DNA from: Burkholderiales bacterium
GTDB taxonomy: Bacteria > Pseudomonadota > Gammaproteobacteria > Burkholderiales > Burkholderiaceae_F
NCBI GenBank assembly: GCA_020248865.1
Contig: JADCGS010000005.1
Coordinates: 1-64,000 of the forward strand
Direction of reading: 5' to 3'
Length of the DNA stretch: 64,000 nucleotides
The notes below the pieces were generated by a model, which ran no database searches, was not told where the DNA came from, and worked only from the letters and a program-made list of their open reading frames with translations. This document shows, piece after piece, positions 1-13,882 of the stretch (within the stretch, counting starts at the first letter, position 1; every line of letters starts with the position of its first letter). Both the position numbers and the translations under genes were made by a program.

Positions 1-240
1 GGCGCCGCGACGCGCCGCAGGCGCCCGCATGCTCTGTCCCCATCTGATCAGACCGGCTCAGACCAGGTCTGGTGCAGGCGCCGCGACGCGCCGCAGGCGC
101 CCGCATGCTCTGTCCCCATCTGATCAGACCGGCTCAGACCAGGTCTGGTGCAGGCGCCGCGACGCGCCGCAGGCGCCCGCATGCTCTGTCCCCATCCGAT
201 CAGACCGGCTCTGGTGCAGGCGCCGCGACGCGCCGCGAGC
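1..240. repeat. Tandem 76-bp repeat array, truncated by window edge
   Basis: Two full 76-bp copies (1-76, 77-152), a third copy shortened by 10 bp (153-218) and the beginning of a fourth (from 219) lie head to tail. Each starts with GGCGCCGCGACGCGCCGCAG and carries a TGATCAGACCGG core and the small palindrome AGACCAGGTCT. The copies are nearly identical, so the array is recent or kept homogeneous. It lies just past the 3' end of the minus-strand histidine kinase and continues beyond the left edge. Open frames through it are repeat artefacts. Confidence 0.9.
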
Positions 241-254
241 GCCACGCCCGGGCA

Positions 255-1487
255 CTAACCCAAGCCGGTGTCGTCCCAGAGCGTGAAGAAGAACGTTGCG
301 CCTTCGCCCGGCCGGCTGGCGGCCCAGATGCGGCCGCCGTGCTTGCGCACGATGCGCTGCGCCGTGGCCAGGCCAACGCCGGTGCCGGGGAACTCGTTGG
401 CCGAGTGAAACCGCTGGAAAAGTCCGAACAACTTGTCGGCAAAGCGCATGTCGAAGCCCGCGCCGTTGTCGCGCACGTAGTACACCGGCCGCGCCGCGCG
501 GTCGTCGACACCGAACTCGATGCGCGCCGGGGTGGCCTTGGCGGTGAACTTGAAGGCATTGCCGAGCAGGTTTTGCAGCACCAGGCGCAGCAGCGTGCGG
601 TCGCCCTCGGCCGTGAGGTTGTCGGCGATCACGAACTGCACGCGGCGGCTGCGGTCGGATGCGCGCAGCTCGTCGGCCAGCTCCTGCGCCAAATGCGTGA
701 GGTCGACCCGCTCGCGCGTGAGATCGGCGGCCGTCATGCGCGACATCGAAAGCAGCGTATCGATCATCGCGTTCATGCGGTTGCCGGCGGTGATGATGCG
801 CCGGATATGCTCGCGCCCGAGGTCATCGAGCGGTCGCTGCGCGTCGGCGTAGTCCTCCAGCAGGATGTTGGCGAAGCCGTCGACCACGCGCAGCGGTGCG
901 CGCAGGTCGTGCGAGACGGAGTACGCAAAACTGTCGAGCTCGCGCGCGGTGAGCTCGAGCCGGCGCGTGCGCTCGGCCAGCGCCGGATCGGCCACGGCGG
1001 CCTGCGGCAGCAGTGCCCCGACGTCGATGGCGGTGCCGGCGCAGCCGCCCTGCGGAATCGGTGCGCCGGCCAGCAGCAGCGCGCGGCCTGCGGCCTGCAG
1101 CAGTACCCCCCCAAACGGCTGGCGCGCCGCCAGCGCCGCCTCGAGTGCCTGGGGTGCGTCGGCCCGGGTGTCGAGCAGTTGCCAGAGCCGACGCCCGAGC
1201 AGCGCGGCCGGGTCGAGCGGCGGCGCGCCGGGACGCCGCGCCGCCAGTTCGGTCAGCCGACCCTGCCCATCGATGCGCCAGGTCCAGTCGACGCTGGCCG
1301 CCAGTTGCGCTTGCAGCCGCTGCAGTTCGTGGTTGCGGCGCAGCCGGTGCGCCAGGGCCACGCCGGCCAGTGCCGCGCCGGCGCCGGCCGCGGTGGCCAG
1401 GGCAATCAACCCCAGCACGTTCGATGGGCCACCCGCCGGCTCGACCGCCCGGGCCGCGCACGGCGCCAACGCCCCCAGCAGGGCCAT
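255..1487 (-). CDS. Membrane-anchored sensor histidine kinase
   Basis: About 410 residues. The N-terminus has a hydrophobic stretch that may be a signal or first membrane segment (MALLGALAPCAARA) and a second predicted membrane helix (VLGLIALATAAGAGAALAGV). A short sensor region follows, possibly PAS-like (DWTWRIDGQGRLTEL). The H box is SYSVSHDLRAPLR with the phosphorylated His near residue 193. The catalytic domain has an N box (LLGNAFKFT), G1 (DNGAGFDM) and G2 (GTGVGLA). No receiver domain and no adjacent cognate regulator on this strand. The ATG at 1487 was chosen; a GTG at 1574 would extend the N-terminus and give a more basic region before the first hydrophobic segment. The signal sensed is unknown. 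It is divergent from the hybrid kinase gene. Confidence 0.85.
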   Translation of the reverse strand: MALLGALAPCAARAVEPAGGPSNVLGLIALATAAGAGAALAGVALAHRLRRNHELQRLQAQLAASVDWTWRIDGQGRLTELAARRPGAPPLDPAALLGRRLWQLLDTRADAPQALEAALAARQPFGGVLLQAAGRALLLAGAPIPQGGCAGTAIDVGALLPQAAVADPALAERTRRLELTARELDSFAYSVSHDLRAPLRVVDGFANILLEDYADAQRPLDDLGREHIRRIITAGNRMNAMIDTLLSMSRMTAADLTRERVDLTHLAQELADELRASDRSRRVQFVIADNLTAEGDRTLLRLVLQNLLGNAFKFTAKATPARIEFGVDDRAARPVYYVRDNGAGFDMRFADKLFGLFQRFHSANEFPGTGVGLATAQRIVRKHGGRIWAASRPGEGATFFFTLWDDTGLG

Positions 1488-1756
1488 TGCGCCGCATCGC
1501 AGGCTCCACCGGGCCGTCAGAGGCTGGCCCTTGGCCGTGGAGACGGATGATGCGGCGGGACGGGGTGGAGGCACGGTTGGATTGTGCCAGCCGCCGGTGT
1601 GCCGGGGGCGGTCCCGGGGCAAGGCGGTAGCGCCCGGTAGGTCACGCGAAATGGGCTCGGTCAGGGTGCCTTTTTCGCGGGGGGAGTCGGTGGCGGATCG
1701 GGCACTGTTGTGCCTGCCGAATTGTCGTGCCGGGCAAACGCCCCGGCGCGCCCGTG

Positions 1757-6409
<4,653 letters not shown>

Positions 6410-6425
6410 GACAACGGGAACGCGC

Positions 6426-8933
6426 ATGGATGGCAATCAGCCCGAACCGCGCAAGCAGCCGATTACCGATGGGCGCGGTGCGCCGGCCCTGCGCGGCTCG
6501 CCGGCGGGCGCGGCCGACTGCGTCTTGCTGGTCGATGATGACCCGGTGGCGCGGATGCTCACGGCCACCGCCCTGGTCGAGCGTGGCTGGCAGGTGATCG
6601 AAGCCGACAGCGGCCCGGCGGGGCTGGCTGCCTTCGACCGCCACTTGCCCGAGCTGGTGGTGCTCGATGCCCTGATGCCCGGAGTCGACGGCTTCGCCGC
6701 CTGCGAGCAGCTGCGCGGCCGGACGGCCGGCACGCATGTGCCGATCCTGATGCTCACGGGGCTCGACGACGAGGCCTCCATCGCCCGTGCCTACGAGGTT
6801 GGCGCGACCGACTTCTTCGTCAAGACCAACAGCCCGTGGACCCTGCTGTCGGAGCGGTTGCGCTACCTGATCCGTGCCGCGCGAACGCGCGAGGAGCTGG
6901 CGCAAAGCCAGGCCAAACTGACCAAGGCGCAGCGGATTGCGCGCCTGGGCAGTTGGGAGTGGCATATCGGTCGCCGCTGGGTGACGATGTCGACCGAGTG
7001 CTATGCGATCCTGGGTCTGCAGCCGGAGGAAGGCGGCCTGGCCGACGGGGTCCTCTGGTCCCGCCTGCTGCAGGAAGATCGCGGGCGGGCGCGCCAGTCG
7101 TGGTGCGACGCGCAGCAGGCGGGCGTGCAACTGACGCTGGAGTGCCGCATCGCACGGCCCGACGGCAAACTGCGCACCGTGCTGGTGGAGGCGGAGCTCG
7201 ACCGCGACGAAGTCGGCGTGGTGGTCAGCGCGCATGGCGTGATGCAGGACATCACCGACCGCAAGCAGGCCGAGGACCAGATCCGGCACCTGGCCAACTT
7301 CGACCCGCTGACGGGCCTGCCCAACCGCCGCCACTTCCGCGACCAGTTGCAGGCGGCGCTGCGCGAGGTTGCCGTGCACGGCACCTGCGCGGCGGTGCTG
7401 TTCATCGACGTCGATCGCTTCAAGCAGGTCAACGACACGCTGGGCCACCAGCACGGCGACCAGCTCCTGCGCGAACTCTCCAAACGGCTGTTCCGCTCGC
7501 TGCACGAACCGCTCAACGAGGGAGTCGACCAGCAGGAGGGCGTGCCGACGCAGCCCGGCGCGATCCGGCTTGCGGGTTTGCCCGACCTCGGCCTGGCGCT
7601 TGGTGGGCACAGGCCCGTTGCGGCATTCACGGTCAACAGCGTCGCGCGCCCGGGAGGCGACGAGTTCGTGGTGCTGCTGACGCAGGTTGCCGACGAGCGC
7701 GCGATCGAGCAGGCCTGCCTGCGGCTGCTCGATGTGGTTCGCCGGCCGGTCGACTGTGCCGGCCACGAGCTCTTCGTCACCGCCTCCATTGGCGTGGCGA
7801 TGTTTCCGCAGCACGGTGCCGATGCCGACACACTGCTGCGCAAGGCCGATGTTGCGATGTACGCGGTCAAGGCGGCGGGCCGTAACGGCTGGCAGTTGTT
7901 CGATGATCAGATGAACGCCGTCACGGCGCAGCGCTGGCGCATCGAGAGTGCGCTGCACCGCGCGCTCGAGCGCAACGAACTGGTGCTGCACTACCAGCCC
8001 AAGGTCAACGTGGTCAGCGGCCAGATCGTGGGCGCCGAGGCGCTGCTGCGCTGGCAACGCGAGGGCAAGCTGGTGCCGCCCTCGGAGTTCATCCCCTCCG
8101 CCGAGGAGACCGGGCTGATCGTCCCGATCACCGAGTGGCTGATCGGGGACGTGTGTCGCCAGTTGCTGGTCTGGGATCGGGCCGGCTGCCGCGTGCCGGT
8201 GTCGATCAACGTGTCCTCTCGCCACGTCCAGCGCGCCAGCCTGCTGGCACCTGTCCAGAGCGCGCTGGCGGCCAGCGGCGCCGATGCGCGGCTGCTCGAG
8301 CTGGAGATCACCGAGACCGCGTTGATGCACAACCTTGAGGGCGCAGCGCCGCTGTTTGCGGCGCTCAAGGCGCTGGGCGTGCGCATTTCGATTGATGACT
8401 TCGGCACCGGCTACTCGTCGCTGGCCTACCTGAAGCGGCTGCCCATCGATACCCTGAAGATCGATCGCTCGTTCGTGCGCGACCTGGAGTCGAGCGGCGA
8501 CAACGCGGCGATCGTCGCAGCCATCATTGCCATGAGCAAGAGCCTGAAGCTGGAGGTGGTGGCCGAGGGCGTGGAGACGCGCGGGCAGATGGCACGGCTG
8601 TTCGAGCAGGGCTGCCAGCTGATGCAGGGCTTCCTGTTCTCGCGCGCCGTGCCGGCCGAAGAGTTTGCGCGGCTGTTGGGGCCGGGCACGCAGGAGCGCA
8701 ACTGGCGCGTGCAGATTGGTGTCGACCAGTCGGCCCCGCCGCCGGCTGCACCGCTGGCAAACGCGCATTCGAACGGCCGCCACTTTGGCCTGTTGAACGG
8801 GGAAGCGCCGGCGTCGAGGGCCATGACAGGCCCGCATACCTTACCCGCCGACGCGCCGGCCGGGCCTGCGTCATCGGAACCCCACAAGGCGCGCGCCGTT
8901 CGATGGGCGCGCCGCTTCGTCGGCAGACAGTAG
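6426..8933 (+). CDS. REC-PAS-GGDEF-EAL cyclic-di-GMP regulator
   Basis: 835 residues. An N-terminal receiver (about 32-152; LLVDDDPVARML, VVLDALMPGVDGF, conserved Lys in FFVKTN) is followed by a PAS domain (about 169-279), a GGDEF domain (about 286-492, intact GGDEF) and an EAL domain (about 502-752). The EAL domain keeps EALLRW, SINVSS, EITETAL, DDFGTGYSS, LKIDRSF, EGVET and MQGF, so the phosphodiesterase site looks complete. The GGDEF domain has about 45 extra residues directly before the signature motif. Dual cyclase/phosphodiesterase activity is possible but cannot be assigned from sequence. The start MDGNQPEP was chosen 16 bp after the hybrid kinase, with GGGAAC upstream. Probably cotranscribed with both flanking genes. 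Confidence 0.92.
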   Translation: MDGNQPEPRKQPITDGRGAPALRGSPAGAADCVLLVDDDPVARMLTATALVERGWQVIEADSGPAGLAAFDRHLPELVVLDALMPGVDGFAACEQLRGRTAGTHVPILMLTGLDDEASIARAYEVGATDFFVKTNSPWTLLSERLRYLIRAARTREELAQSQAKLTKAQRIARLGSWEWHIGRRWVTMSTECYAILGLQPEEGGLADGVLWSRLLQEDRGRARQSWCDAQQAGVQLTLECRIARPDGKLRTVLVEAELDRDEVGVVVSAHGVMQDITDRKQAEDQIRHLANFDPLTGLPNRRHFRDQLQAALREVAVHGTCAAVLFIDVDRFKQVNDTLGHQHGDQLLRELSKRLFRSLHEPLNEGVDQQEGVPTQPGAIRLAGLPDLGLALGGHRPVAAFTVNSVARPGGDEFVVLLTQVADERAIEQACLRLLDVVRRPVDCAGHELFVTASIGVAMFPQHGADADTLLRKADVAMYAVKAAGRNGWQLFDDQMNAVTAQRWRIESALHRALERNELVLHYQPKVNVVSGQIVGAEALLRWQREGKLVPPSEFIPSAEETGLIVPITEWLIGDVCRQLLVWDRAGCRVPVSINVSSRHVQRASLLAPVQSALAASGADARLLELEITETALMHNLEGAAPLFAALKALGVRISIDDFGTGYSSLAYLKRLPIDTLKIDRSFVRDLESSGDNAAIVAAIIAMSKSLKLEVVAEGVETRGQMARLFEQGCQLMQGFLFSRAVPAEEFARLLGPGTQERNWRVQIGVDQSAPPPAAPLANAHSNGRHFGLLNGEAPASRAMTGPHTLPADAPAGPASSEPHKARAVRWARRFVGRQ

Positions 8934-8948
8934 CCACGGAGATTGGCG

Positions 8949-10790
8949 ATGAACATGAACGACATTCCGGCCCCGACCGGTCGCCTGACCCCCAGCGAGA
9001 TCACCCGGCGCGCGCTGAAGGCGCTGGCTGAGCGCCGGCTGGCGCCCACGCCCGACAGCTTTGCGGAGGTTTACTTCGAGATCGCCGGCGTGCCCCCAGG
9101 CGCTGGCAGTGCGGCGGCGGTCATCAAGGAGTTGCTGCGCGACCTCGTGCGTACCAACCGCTTGGCGGCGCCGGAGGCTGCGGTCATCCAGGAGGGCGTG
9201 TTGCGGCAGGATTGGCCCGCCGTGCGCGAGGCCCTCGACCGGGTGCTGCCGCGCCGGGTCGGCGCGGCCGCCGGCAACTGGCCGCAACTGGCGCTGACGC
9301 TGCTCAGACAGGCCGATGTACTGCACGCCAAGTGGACGCGCGCCCGCAAGCTCGATGCCGTCGGGCGCGTGCTCGAAGCGGCGCAGAGCGAACCCGATAC
9401 CGCGTTCGAGCGGCTCAGCCGCCTGGTGGAGTCCTGGGGTCCGGCGATGGCCGTGCCACCGCGCGGCGAAGAGGCGGTGCCGGCCGCGGCGCCGGCTACG
9501 GCGGTCGCGCCGTCGCAGGCAACGCAGTCCGTGCCGGAGCAGCTCGCGGCCGCCCCGGTCCTGGAGGGACAGCTGGCGCAGGCGCTGGCCGAGGCAGCGG
9601 CATGGAAGCAGGTCGCGATGCGCGCCATCGGGCTGGTCGGGCATGCCTGCGGGCAGGACAGCGCGGCGGCGCAGAAGCTGACGCAGTACTGTGCCCAGCA
9701 CACCGGCCCCACTCCACCGGACGAGATCGGCCAGCTGCTGCCGCGCTTCAGCGCGGCAGCGGCGAGCCTCGACCGCCAGATCGATGAGCAGGTCAAGGTA
9801 CGGGCGGGTCTGCAACGCCTGCTGGCCCTGCTGTGCGACAACATGAAGAGCCTGACGCCCGAGGAGGCCTGGCTCACCGGCCAGCTGGAGCCGATCCGCG
9901 CCTTGGTCGGAGCGGAGGCAGTCAAGGCGCAGCAGATTGCCGACACCGAGGCGCGGGTGGCACAGGCGATCCAGCGACAGGCCGGCGCGCGCAAGGGCCT
10001 GCAGGAGGCCAAGGATGCGCTCAAGGAGATGCTGGCCACGCTGATCGAGCGGGTTGGCACGATGGGATCGAGCACGGGCCGCTTCTACGACCAGGTGGGC
10101 GCCTACCAGACCGAGCTGGAGAAAGCCAACGACATCGAGACCCTGTCGCGGGTGGCCAAGGGCCTGCTCGCCGACACGCAGGCGATGCGCGCCGACATCG
10201 GCAAGGGTCGCGAGGAACTGATCGATGCCCGACGCAAGGTCGAGACTTATGAGCAGCGGATGCGCCATCTGGAGAAGGAGCTCACGCAGGTCTCGAACAT
10301 GGTGCAGAAGGATCCGCTGACTCATGCGCTGAACCGGCGCGGCATCGAGGAGGCGTTCCGCGTCGAGACCGCGCGCGCCACGCGCTACGGCACCGAGCTG
10401 TCGCTGGCGATGATCGACCTCGACAACTTCAAGCGGATCAACGACAGCCTCGGCCATCTGGCCGGCGACCGTGCGCTGGTGCACCTGCTCACCGTGATGC
10501 AGGCAACGGTCCGGCCGACCGACGTGGTGGCGCGTGTCGGTGGCGAGGAGTTCGCCATCCTGTACTCGGCCACCGGTCTGGACGCCGCGATTGCCGCGAC
10601 TCAGCGCGTGCAGGCCGAACTGGCGCGGCGCGCGTTCGTGCACGAAGGCCGCCCTCACACGCTGACCTTTTCGGCCGGCGCGGCGCTCTGGCAGCCGGAG
10701 GAGTCGCTCGAGTCGATCTTGCAGCGCGCCGACGAGGCCATGTACCAGGCGAAGCGGGCCGGGAAGAATCGGGTGCTGCGAGCCGACTAG
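8949..10790 (+). CDS. Diguanylate cyclase with long helical N-terminal region
   Basis: 613 residues. The N-terminal part (LTPSEITRRALKALAERRLAPTPD) and a long Ala/Gln/Glu-rich helical, probably coiled-coil, region precede a C-terminal GGDEF domain (about 451-611). The active-site motif is GGEEF at 531-535, and an inhibitory-site RxxD (RPTD, 522-525) sits exactly five residues upstream, so product inhibition by c-di-GMP is expected. No membrane segments. The N-terminal region resembles that of Pseudomonas DgcP from memory, but I do not assign the name. ATG at 8949 has GGAG 7 bp upstream. Third gene of the c-di-GMP run that begins with the hybrid kinase. Confidence 0.9.
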   Translation: MNMNDIPAPTGRLTPSEITRRALKALAERRLAPTPDSFAEVYFEIAGVPPGAGSAAAVIKELLRDLVRTNRLAAPEAAVIQEGVLRQDWPAVREALDRVLPRRVGAAAGNWPQLALTLLRQADVLHAKWTRARKLDAVGRVLEAAQSEPDTAFERLSRLVESWGPAMAVPPRGEEAVPAAAPATAVAPSQATQSVPEQLAAAPVLEGQLAQALAEAAAWKQVAMRAIGLVGHACGQDSAAAQKLTQYCAQHTGPTPPDEIGQLLPRFSAAAASLDRQIDEQVKVRAGLQRLLALLCDNMKSLTPEEAWLTGQLEPIRALVGAEAVKAQQIADTEARVAQAIQRQAGARKGLQEAKDALKEMLATLIERVGTMGSSTGRFYDQVGAYQTELEKANDIETLSRVAKGLLADTQAMRADIGKGREELIDARRKVETYEQRMRHLEKELTQVSNMVQKDPLTHALNRRGIEEAFRVETARATRYGTELSLAMIDLDNFKRINDSLGHLAGDRALVHLLTVMQATVRPTDVVARVGGEEFAILYSATGLDAAIAATQRVQAELARRAFVHEGRPHTLTFSAGAALWQPEESLESILQRADEAMYQAKRAGKNRVLRAD

Positions 10791-10797
10791 GGCTGGA

Positions 10798-10842
10798 AAC
10801 TCCGATCTCTCGGAGTTACGACCCGCTGCGCCTGAGGCGCAG
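10798..10842. terminator. Paired hairpins between convergent genes
   Basis: AACTCCGA (10798-10805) and TCGGAGTT (10810-10817) form an 8-bp stem with a TCTC loop. CTGCGCC (10826-10832) and GGCGCAG (10836-10842) form a second stem with a TGA loop. They lie between the ends of the cyclase gene (+) and the PmbA-like gene (-). No long T-run follows, so termination in both directions is inferred from position. Confidence 0.5.
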
Positions 10843-10895
10843 GCTGGAGTCTGCCGCCTGCAGCGCAAGTCCTCGGGCGCAAGCCCGCGTGCCGC

Positions 10896-12218
10896 CTACA
10901 GCGTGAACGTCATCCGGCGCAGCAGCGCGCCGGGCACGCGGCTGGTTTCGACCGAACGCTGGCCGTAGGTGCCGCTGTTCAGGATCCAATGCGGCGCATC
11001 GGTCAGCGCCTCGAGTTCGGTGCCGAGCAGGCGATACAGCGAGTCGTCCCAGCGCATGACCGCCAGCGGCGCGGCGATGCGGCCGCCTTCGACCCAGAAG
11101 GTCGCAAAGCGCGTCATGCCGGTCACGCGACCGCTGGCGCGGTCGGAGAAGTTCAGGTAGTGCAGGTTGCCGATGTAGATCCCGGTGTCGAGCGCGGCCA
11201 GCGCCTCCTCCTCGGCGAGCGTGCCGCCGGCCAGCGCCACAGCGCGCATCGACTCGTCCTCGCCCGCGCCGTTGGCGGCCAGCCCGTACTCGGCGCCGGT
11301 GCGCGGGCTCACCAGGCTGCCGGCGTGGCGGCCGTCGCGCACCAGCGGCACCTGGGCGGGCTTGGTGAAGCCGACCTCGTCGAATGCCGGCGCCAGGCCG
11401 CGGGCCGTATCCTCGGTGAGCTGCACCTGCGGGGCGAAGCTCGCTTGGCCCTCGACCAGCCGCTGGATGCAGCTCTGCTTGGTCTGCTGCGCCTTGGCCG
11501 ATACGCCGCCCCAGTTGAGCATCCACAACAGCTCGTCGAGCGCGGCCGGACTCAGGTAGGCGCGGTACTCGCCCGGCGCGATGTTGCGCGCCGGTTGCGC
11601 CAGATGCGCGAGCTGGCCGCGCGCGGCATCGATGCGGCGCGAGAGCTCGGCGCGATCCCACTGGCTGCCCGACCAGGCGCACTTCACCGCCTTGTCGCCC
11701 GAGTGATACAGCGACCAGTCGAACAGGAACGCCTCGACCTGGTGCCAGTGGCGCGCCCCCAGCGAACTGGCAAAGCCGCGCATCATCGGTCCGCTGGCAA
11801 GAATGCCAACGAGATCGGTGCCGGCGGCTTCGCGCACGACATCGTCGATCGCCTGCTCGGCGTTCGGCAGGGCGCCACGCTCGATGCGCTCCGAGCGGGC
11901 CGCGTCGGTGCAGTAAAGCAGGTAGGGGTCCTCGGGCAGGCTGGCCAGTTCGCGGCGCAGCTCGCGCAGCACCCTGTCGGTCTGCTCACGGTCGGCTGCG
12001 GCAACGCCGGTCAGGCCGAAGCTCGCCTGGTTGCGGCGCCGGCCCTCGATCAGCGCCAGCGACAGCTCGCCCTGGCGCACACTCATCGGCTGCCGGACCT
12101 GCGCGTGGTTCAGGCGGACGAAGTCGGTGGCCTCGCCGGAGAAGTTGGCGAGCAGCACCTCGCCGCCGGCCAGTTGCCCGAATGCGTGGTCGGCCAGCTC
12201 GTAGAACAGGTCCTTCAT
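10896..12218 (-). CDS. PmbA/TldE-like subunit of a TldD-type protease
   Basis: About 440 residues (MKDLFYELADHAFG...), resembling the non-catalytic PmbA/TldE partner of TldD-type heterodimeric proteases. It lacks the HExxxH motif found in the upstream gene. Its start is one base beyond the TGA of that gene, with GGAG about 9-12 bases upstream, so the two are translationally coupled and likely form one complex. In known systems the TldD/TldE pair degrades or trims small peptides. Here the pair is a divergent member of the family and the substrate is unknown. A longer frame upstream of 12218 overlaps the partner gene and was not used. Confidence 0.8.
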   Translation of the reverse strand: MKDLFYELADHAFGQLAGGEVLLANFSGEATDFVRLNHAQVRQPMSVRQGELSLALIEGRRRNQASFGLTGVAAADREQTDRVLRELRRELASLPEDPYLLYCTDAARSERIERGALPNAEQAIDDVVREAAGTDLVGILASGPMMRGFASSLGARHWHQVEAFLFDWSLYHSGDKAVKCAWSGSQWDRAELSRRIDAARGQLAHLAQPARNIAPGEYRAYLSPAALDELLWMLNWGGVSAKAQQTKQSCIQRLVEGQASFAPQVQLTEDTARGLAPAFDEVGFTKPAQVPLVRDGRHAGSLVSPRTGAEYGLAANGAGEDESMRAVALAGGTLAEEEALAALDTGIYIGNLHYLNFSDRASGRVTGMTRFATFWVEGGRIAAPLAVMRWDDSLYRLLGTELEALTDAPHWILNSGTYGQRSVETSRVPGALLRRMTFTL

Positions 12219-12219
12219 C

Positions 12220-13686
12220 TCAGCGCTCCGCGCCAAAGACATCGATGCCGCTGAATCGGCAGGCCGGGCTCGCATGGCCCACGCGAACCGCCTGGTTGGG
12301 CTCGCCCTTGCCGCAGTAGGGCGAGCCCATGACCTCGACCGTGTCGGGCTGGCCCACCATCGTGAGCGAACGCCAGAAATCGCGGCTGACGCCGCGGTAG
12401 TTGGGATCGCGCACCACTTCGGCCAGTTGGCCGCCGCGGATCATCTGCCCCCACTCGCAGCCGAACTGGAACTTGTTGCGCGAGTCGTCGATCGACCAGG
12501 AGCGGTTGGTCTTCATCAGCACGCCGTACTCGGTGGCAGCGATCATCTCCTGCAGCGAGGACTCGCCCGGCTCGACGTTCAGATTGCTCATCCGGTCGAT
12601 CGGCGGGCGGTTCCAGGCGCAAGCGCGGGTGGTCGCCACCCCGGCCAGTTCGGGAACCAGCCGCCGGGCACGCTGCAGCGACGAGCTGCCGCCCAGCGGC
12701 CGCAGCAGCAGCCCGTCCTTGATGAGGAAGCTGCGCTCGGCGGGCAGGCCCTCGTCGTCGAAGGCGAAGCTCGCGAACTCGGCGTTGCGCGTCGGGTCGT
12801 AGGTGACGTTGAGCAGGGGTGAGCCGTACTGGAAGCGCCCGAACATGTCGAGCGTGACGAAGCTGGTGCCGGCGTAATTGCGCTCGTCGCCGAGGATGCG
12901 GTCGAGCTCGAGCGGGTGGCCGATCGACTCGTGGATCTGCAGCATCATCTGGTCGGGCATCAGCACCACGTCCATCCGGCCGCTCGGGCAGTTGGGCGCG
13001 GCCAGCAGCTGCAGCGCTTCCTCGGCGGTACGGCGGCCGCTGCCGATGAAGCCCGAGCGCTCGATCACTTCGATGCCGCCCTGCTGGCAGTAGCCGTTGT
13101 AGCGACCGCCCCAGGAGCGCGTCTGCGTGACGCCGTCGCCGTGCGCCACCACGTGCAGGCTCGGGATGGTGAAGTCGAACGACTGCAGAGCCGGCTCGCC
13201 GCCGTCGGCGCCGATCAGCATCTGCTGCGTGGCCAGCGTCCACAGGCTGGCTTGCCAGTCGACGATGCGGGGATCGATGCGGCAGGCCTGCGACTCGCGC
13301 ATCAGGAGCTCGATCCGCTCGGCCTTGCTCCAGCGCATCGGCCGCTGGGTGGCGGAGGCGTAGCGGCCCCGCGGTTGCGGCAGTTGCGGCGGCTGGCCGG
13401 CAAACACGCTGCGGCCGCGTGCCAGGCGCGCCCACTGGGCGGCCTGTGCCAGCGCCCAGGCGAGGCCGGCGTCGCTCAGGTCGCTGGTGGCGGCGTAGCC
13501 GATGCCGTCGCCATCGACGACGGTGACCATGCCGCCGTGGTCGAGGCTCGTGCGCACCGGCTCGGCCTGGTCCTGCCGCACCGAGATCGTCTCGGAGCGT
13601 TCTTCCACCACGCGCAGCGAGCAATGGTCGGCCGCCGGGGCCAGGCGGCGGAAGCGTTGGGCGAGAGTTTCTGCGTCGAAGGGCAT
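12220..13686 (-). CDS. TldD-like metalloprotease subunit
   Basis: About 488 residues. The metal-binding signature HESIGHPLELDRILG (HExxxH) is clear near the middle, typical of the catalytic TldD-type subunit. Later blocks RNAEFASFAFDDEG and NKFQFGCEWGQMIRGG also fit the family. The start MPFDAETLAQRF at 13686 was preferred over an in-frame TTG at 13704. It is the first gene of a two-gene unit with the PmbA/TldE-like partner. No RiPP precursor or gyrase-inhibitor locus is visible nearby, so the peptide processed is not known. The pair is separated from the regulator gene upstream by about 200 bp with no clear feature. Confidence 0.85.
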   Translation of the reverse strand: MPFDAETLAQRFRRLAPAADHCSLRVVEERSETISVRQDQAEPVRTSLDHGGMVTVVDGDGIGYAATSDLSDAGLAWALAQAAQWARLARGRSVFAGQPPQLPQPRGRYASATQRPMRWSKAERIELLMRESQACRIDPRIVDWQASLWTLATQQMLIGADGGEPALQSFDFTIPSLHVVAHGDGVTQTRSWGGRYNGYCQQGGIEVIERSGFIGSGRRTAEEALQLLAAPNCPSGRMDVVLMPDQMMLQIHESIGHPLELDRILGDERNYAGTSFVTLDMFGRFQYGSPLLNVTYDPTRNAEFASFAFDDEGLPAERSFLIKDGLLLRPLGGSSSLQRARRLVPELAGVATTRACAWNRPPIDRMSNLNVEPGESSLQEMIAATEYGVLMKTNRSWSIDDSRNKFQFGCEWGQMIRGGQLAEVVRDPNYRGVSRDFWRSLTMVGQPDTVEVMGSPYCGKGEPNQAVRVGHASPACRFSGIDVFGAER

Positions 13687-13882
13687 GGGCGGCCGCCGGA
13701 TCAAGGAAAAGCCGCGGATTGTCCCAGACCCGCCGCCAGTGCGGCAGCCACGGCAACGGGGCTGAAGAAATTCACGGCCGAGGGGACTACGGCGCGAGTT
13801 GCGGCGCCGCCCCGCAGCGCTTCATGGCGTCCCATCGATGCGCGCGAGGTTCGAGGCGGCCGCGCGAACGGGCGCACTCGGG

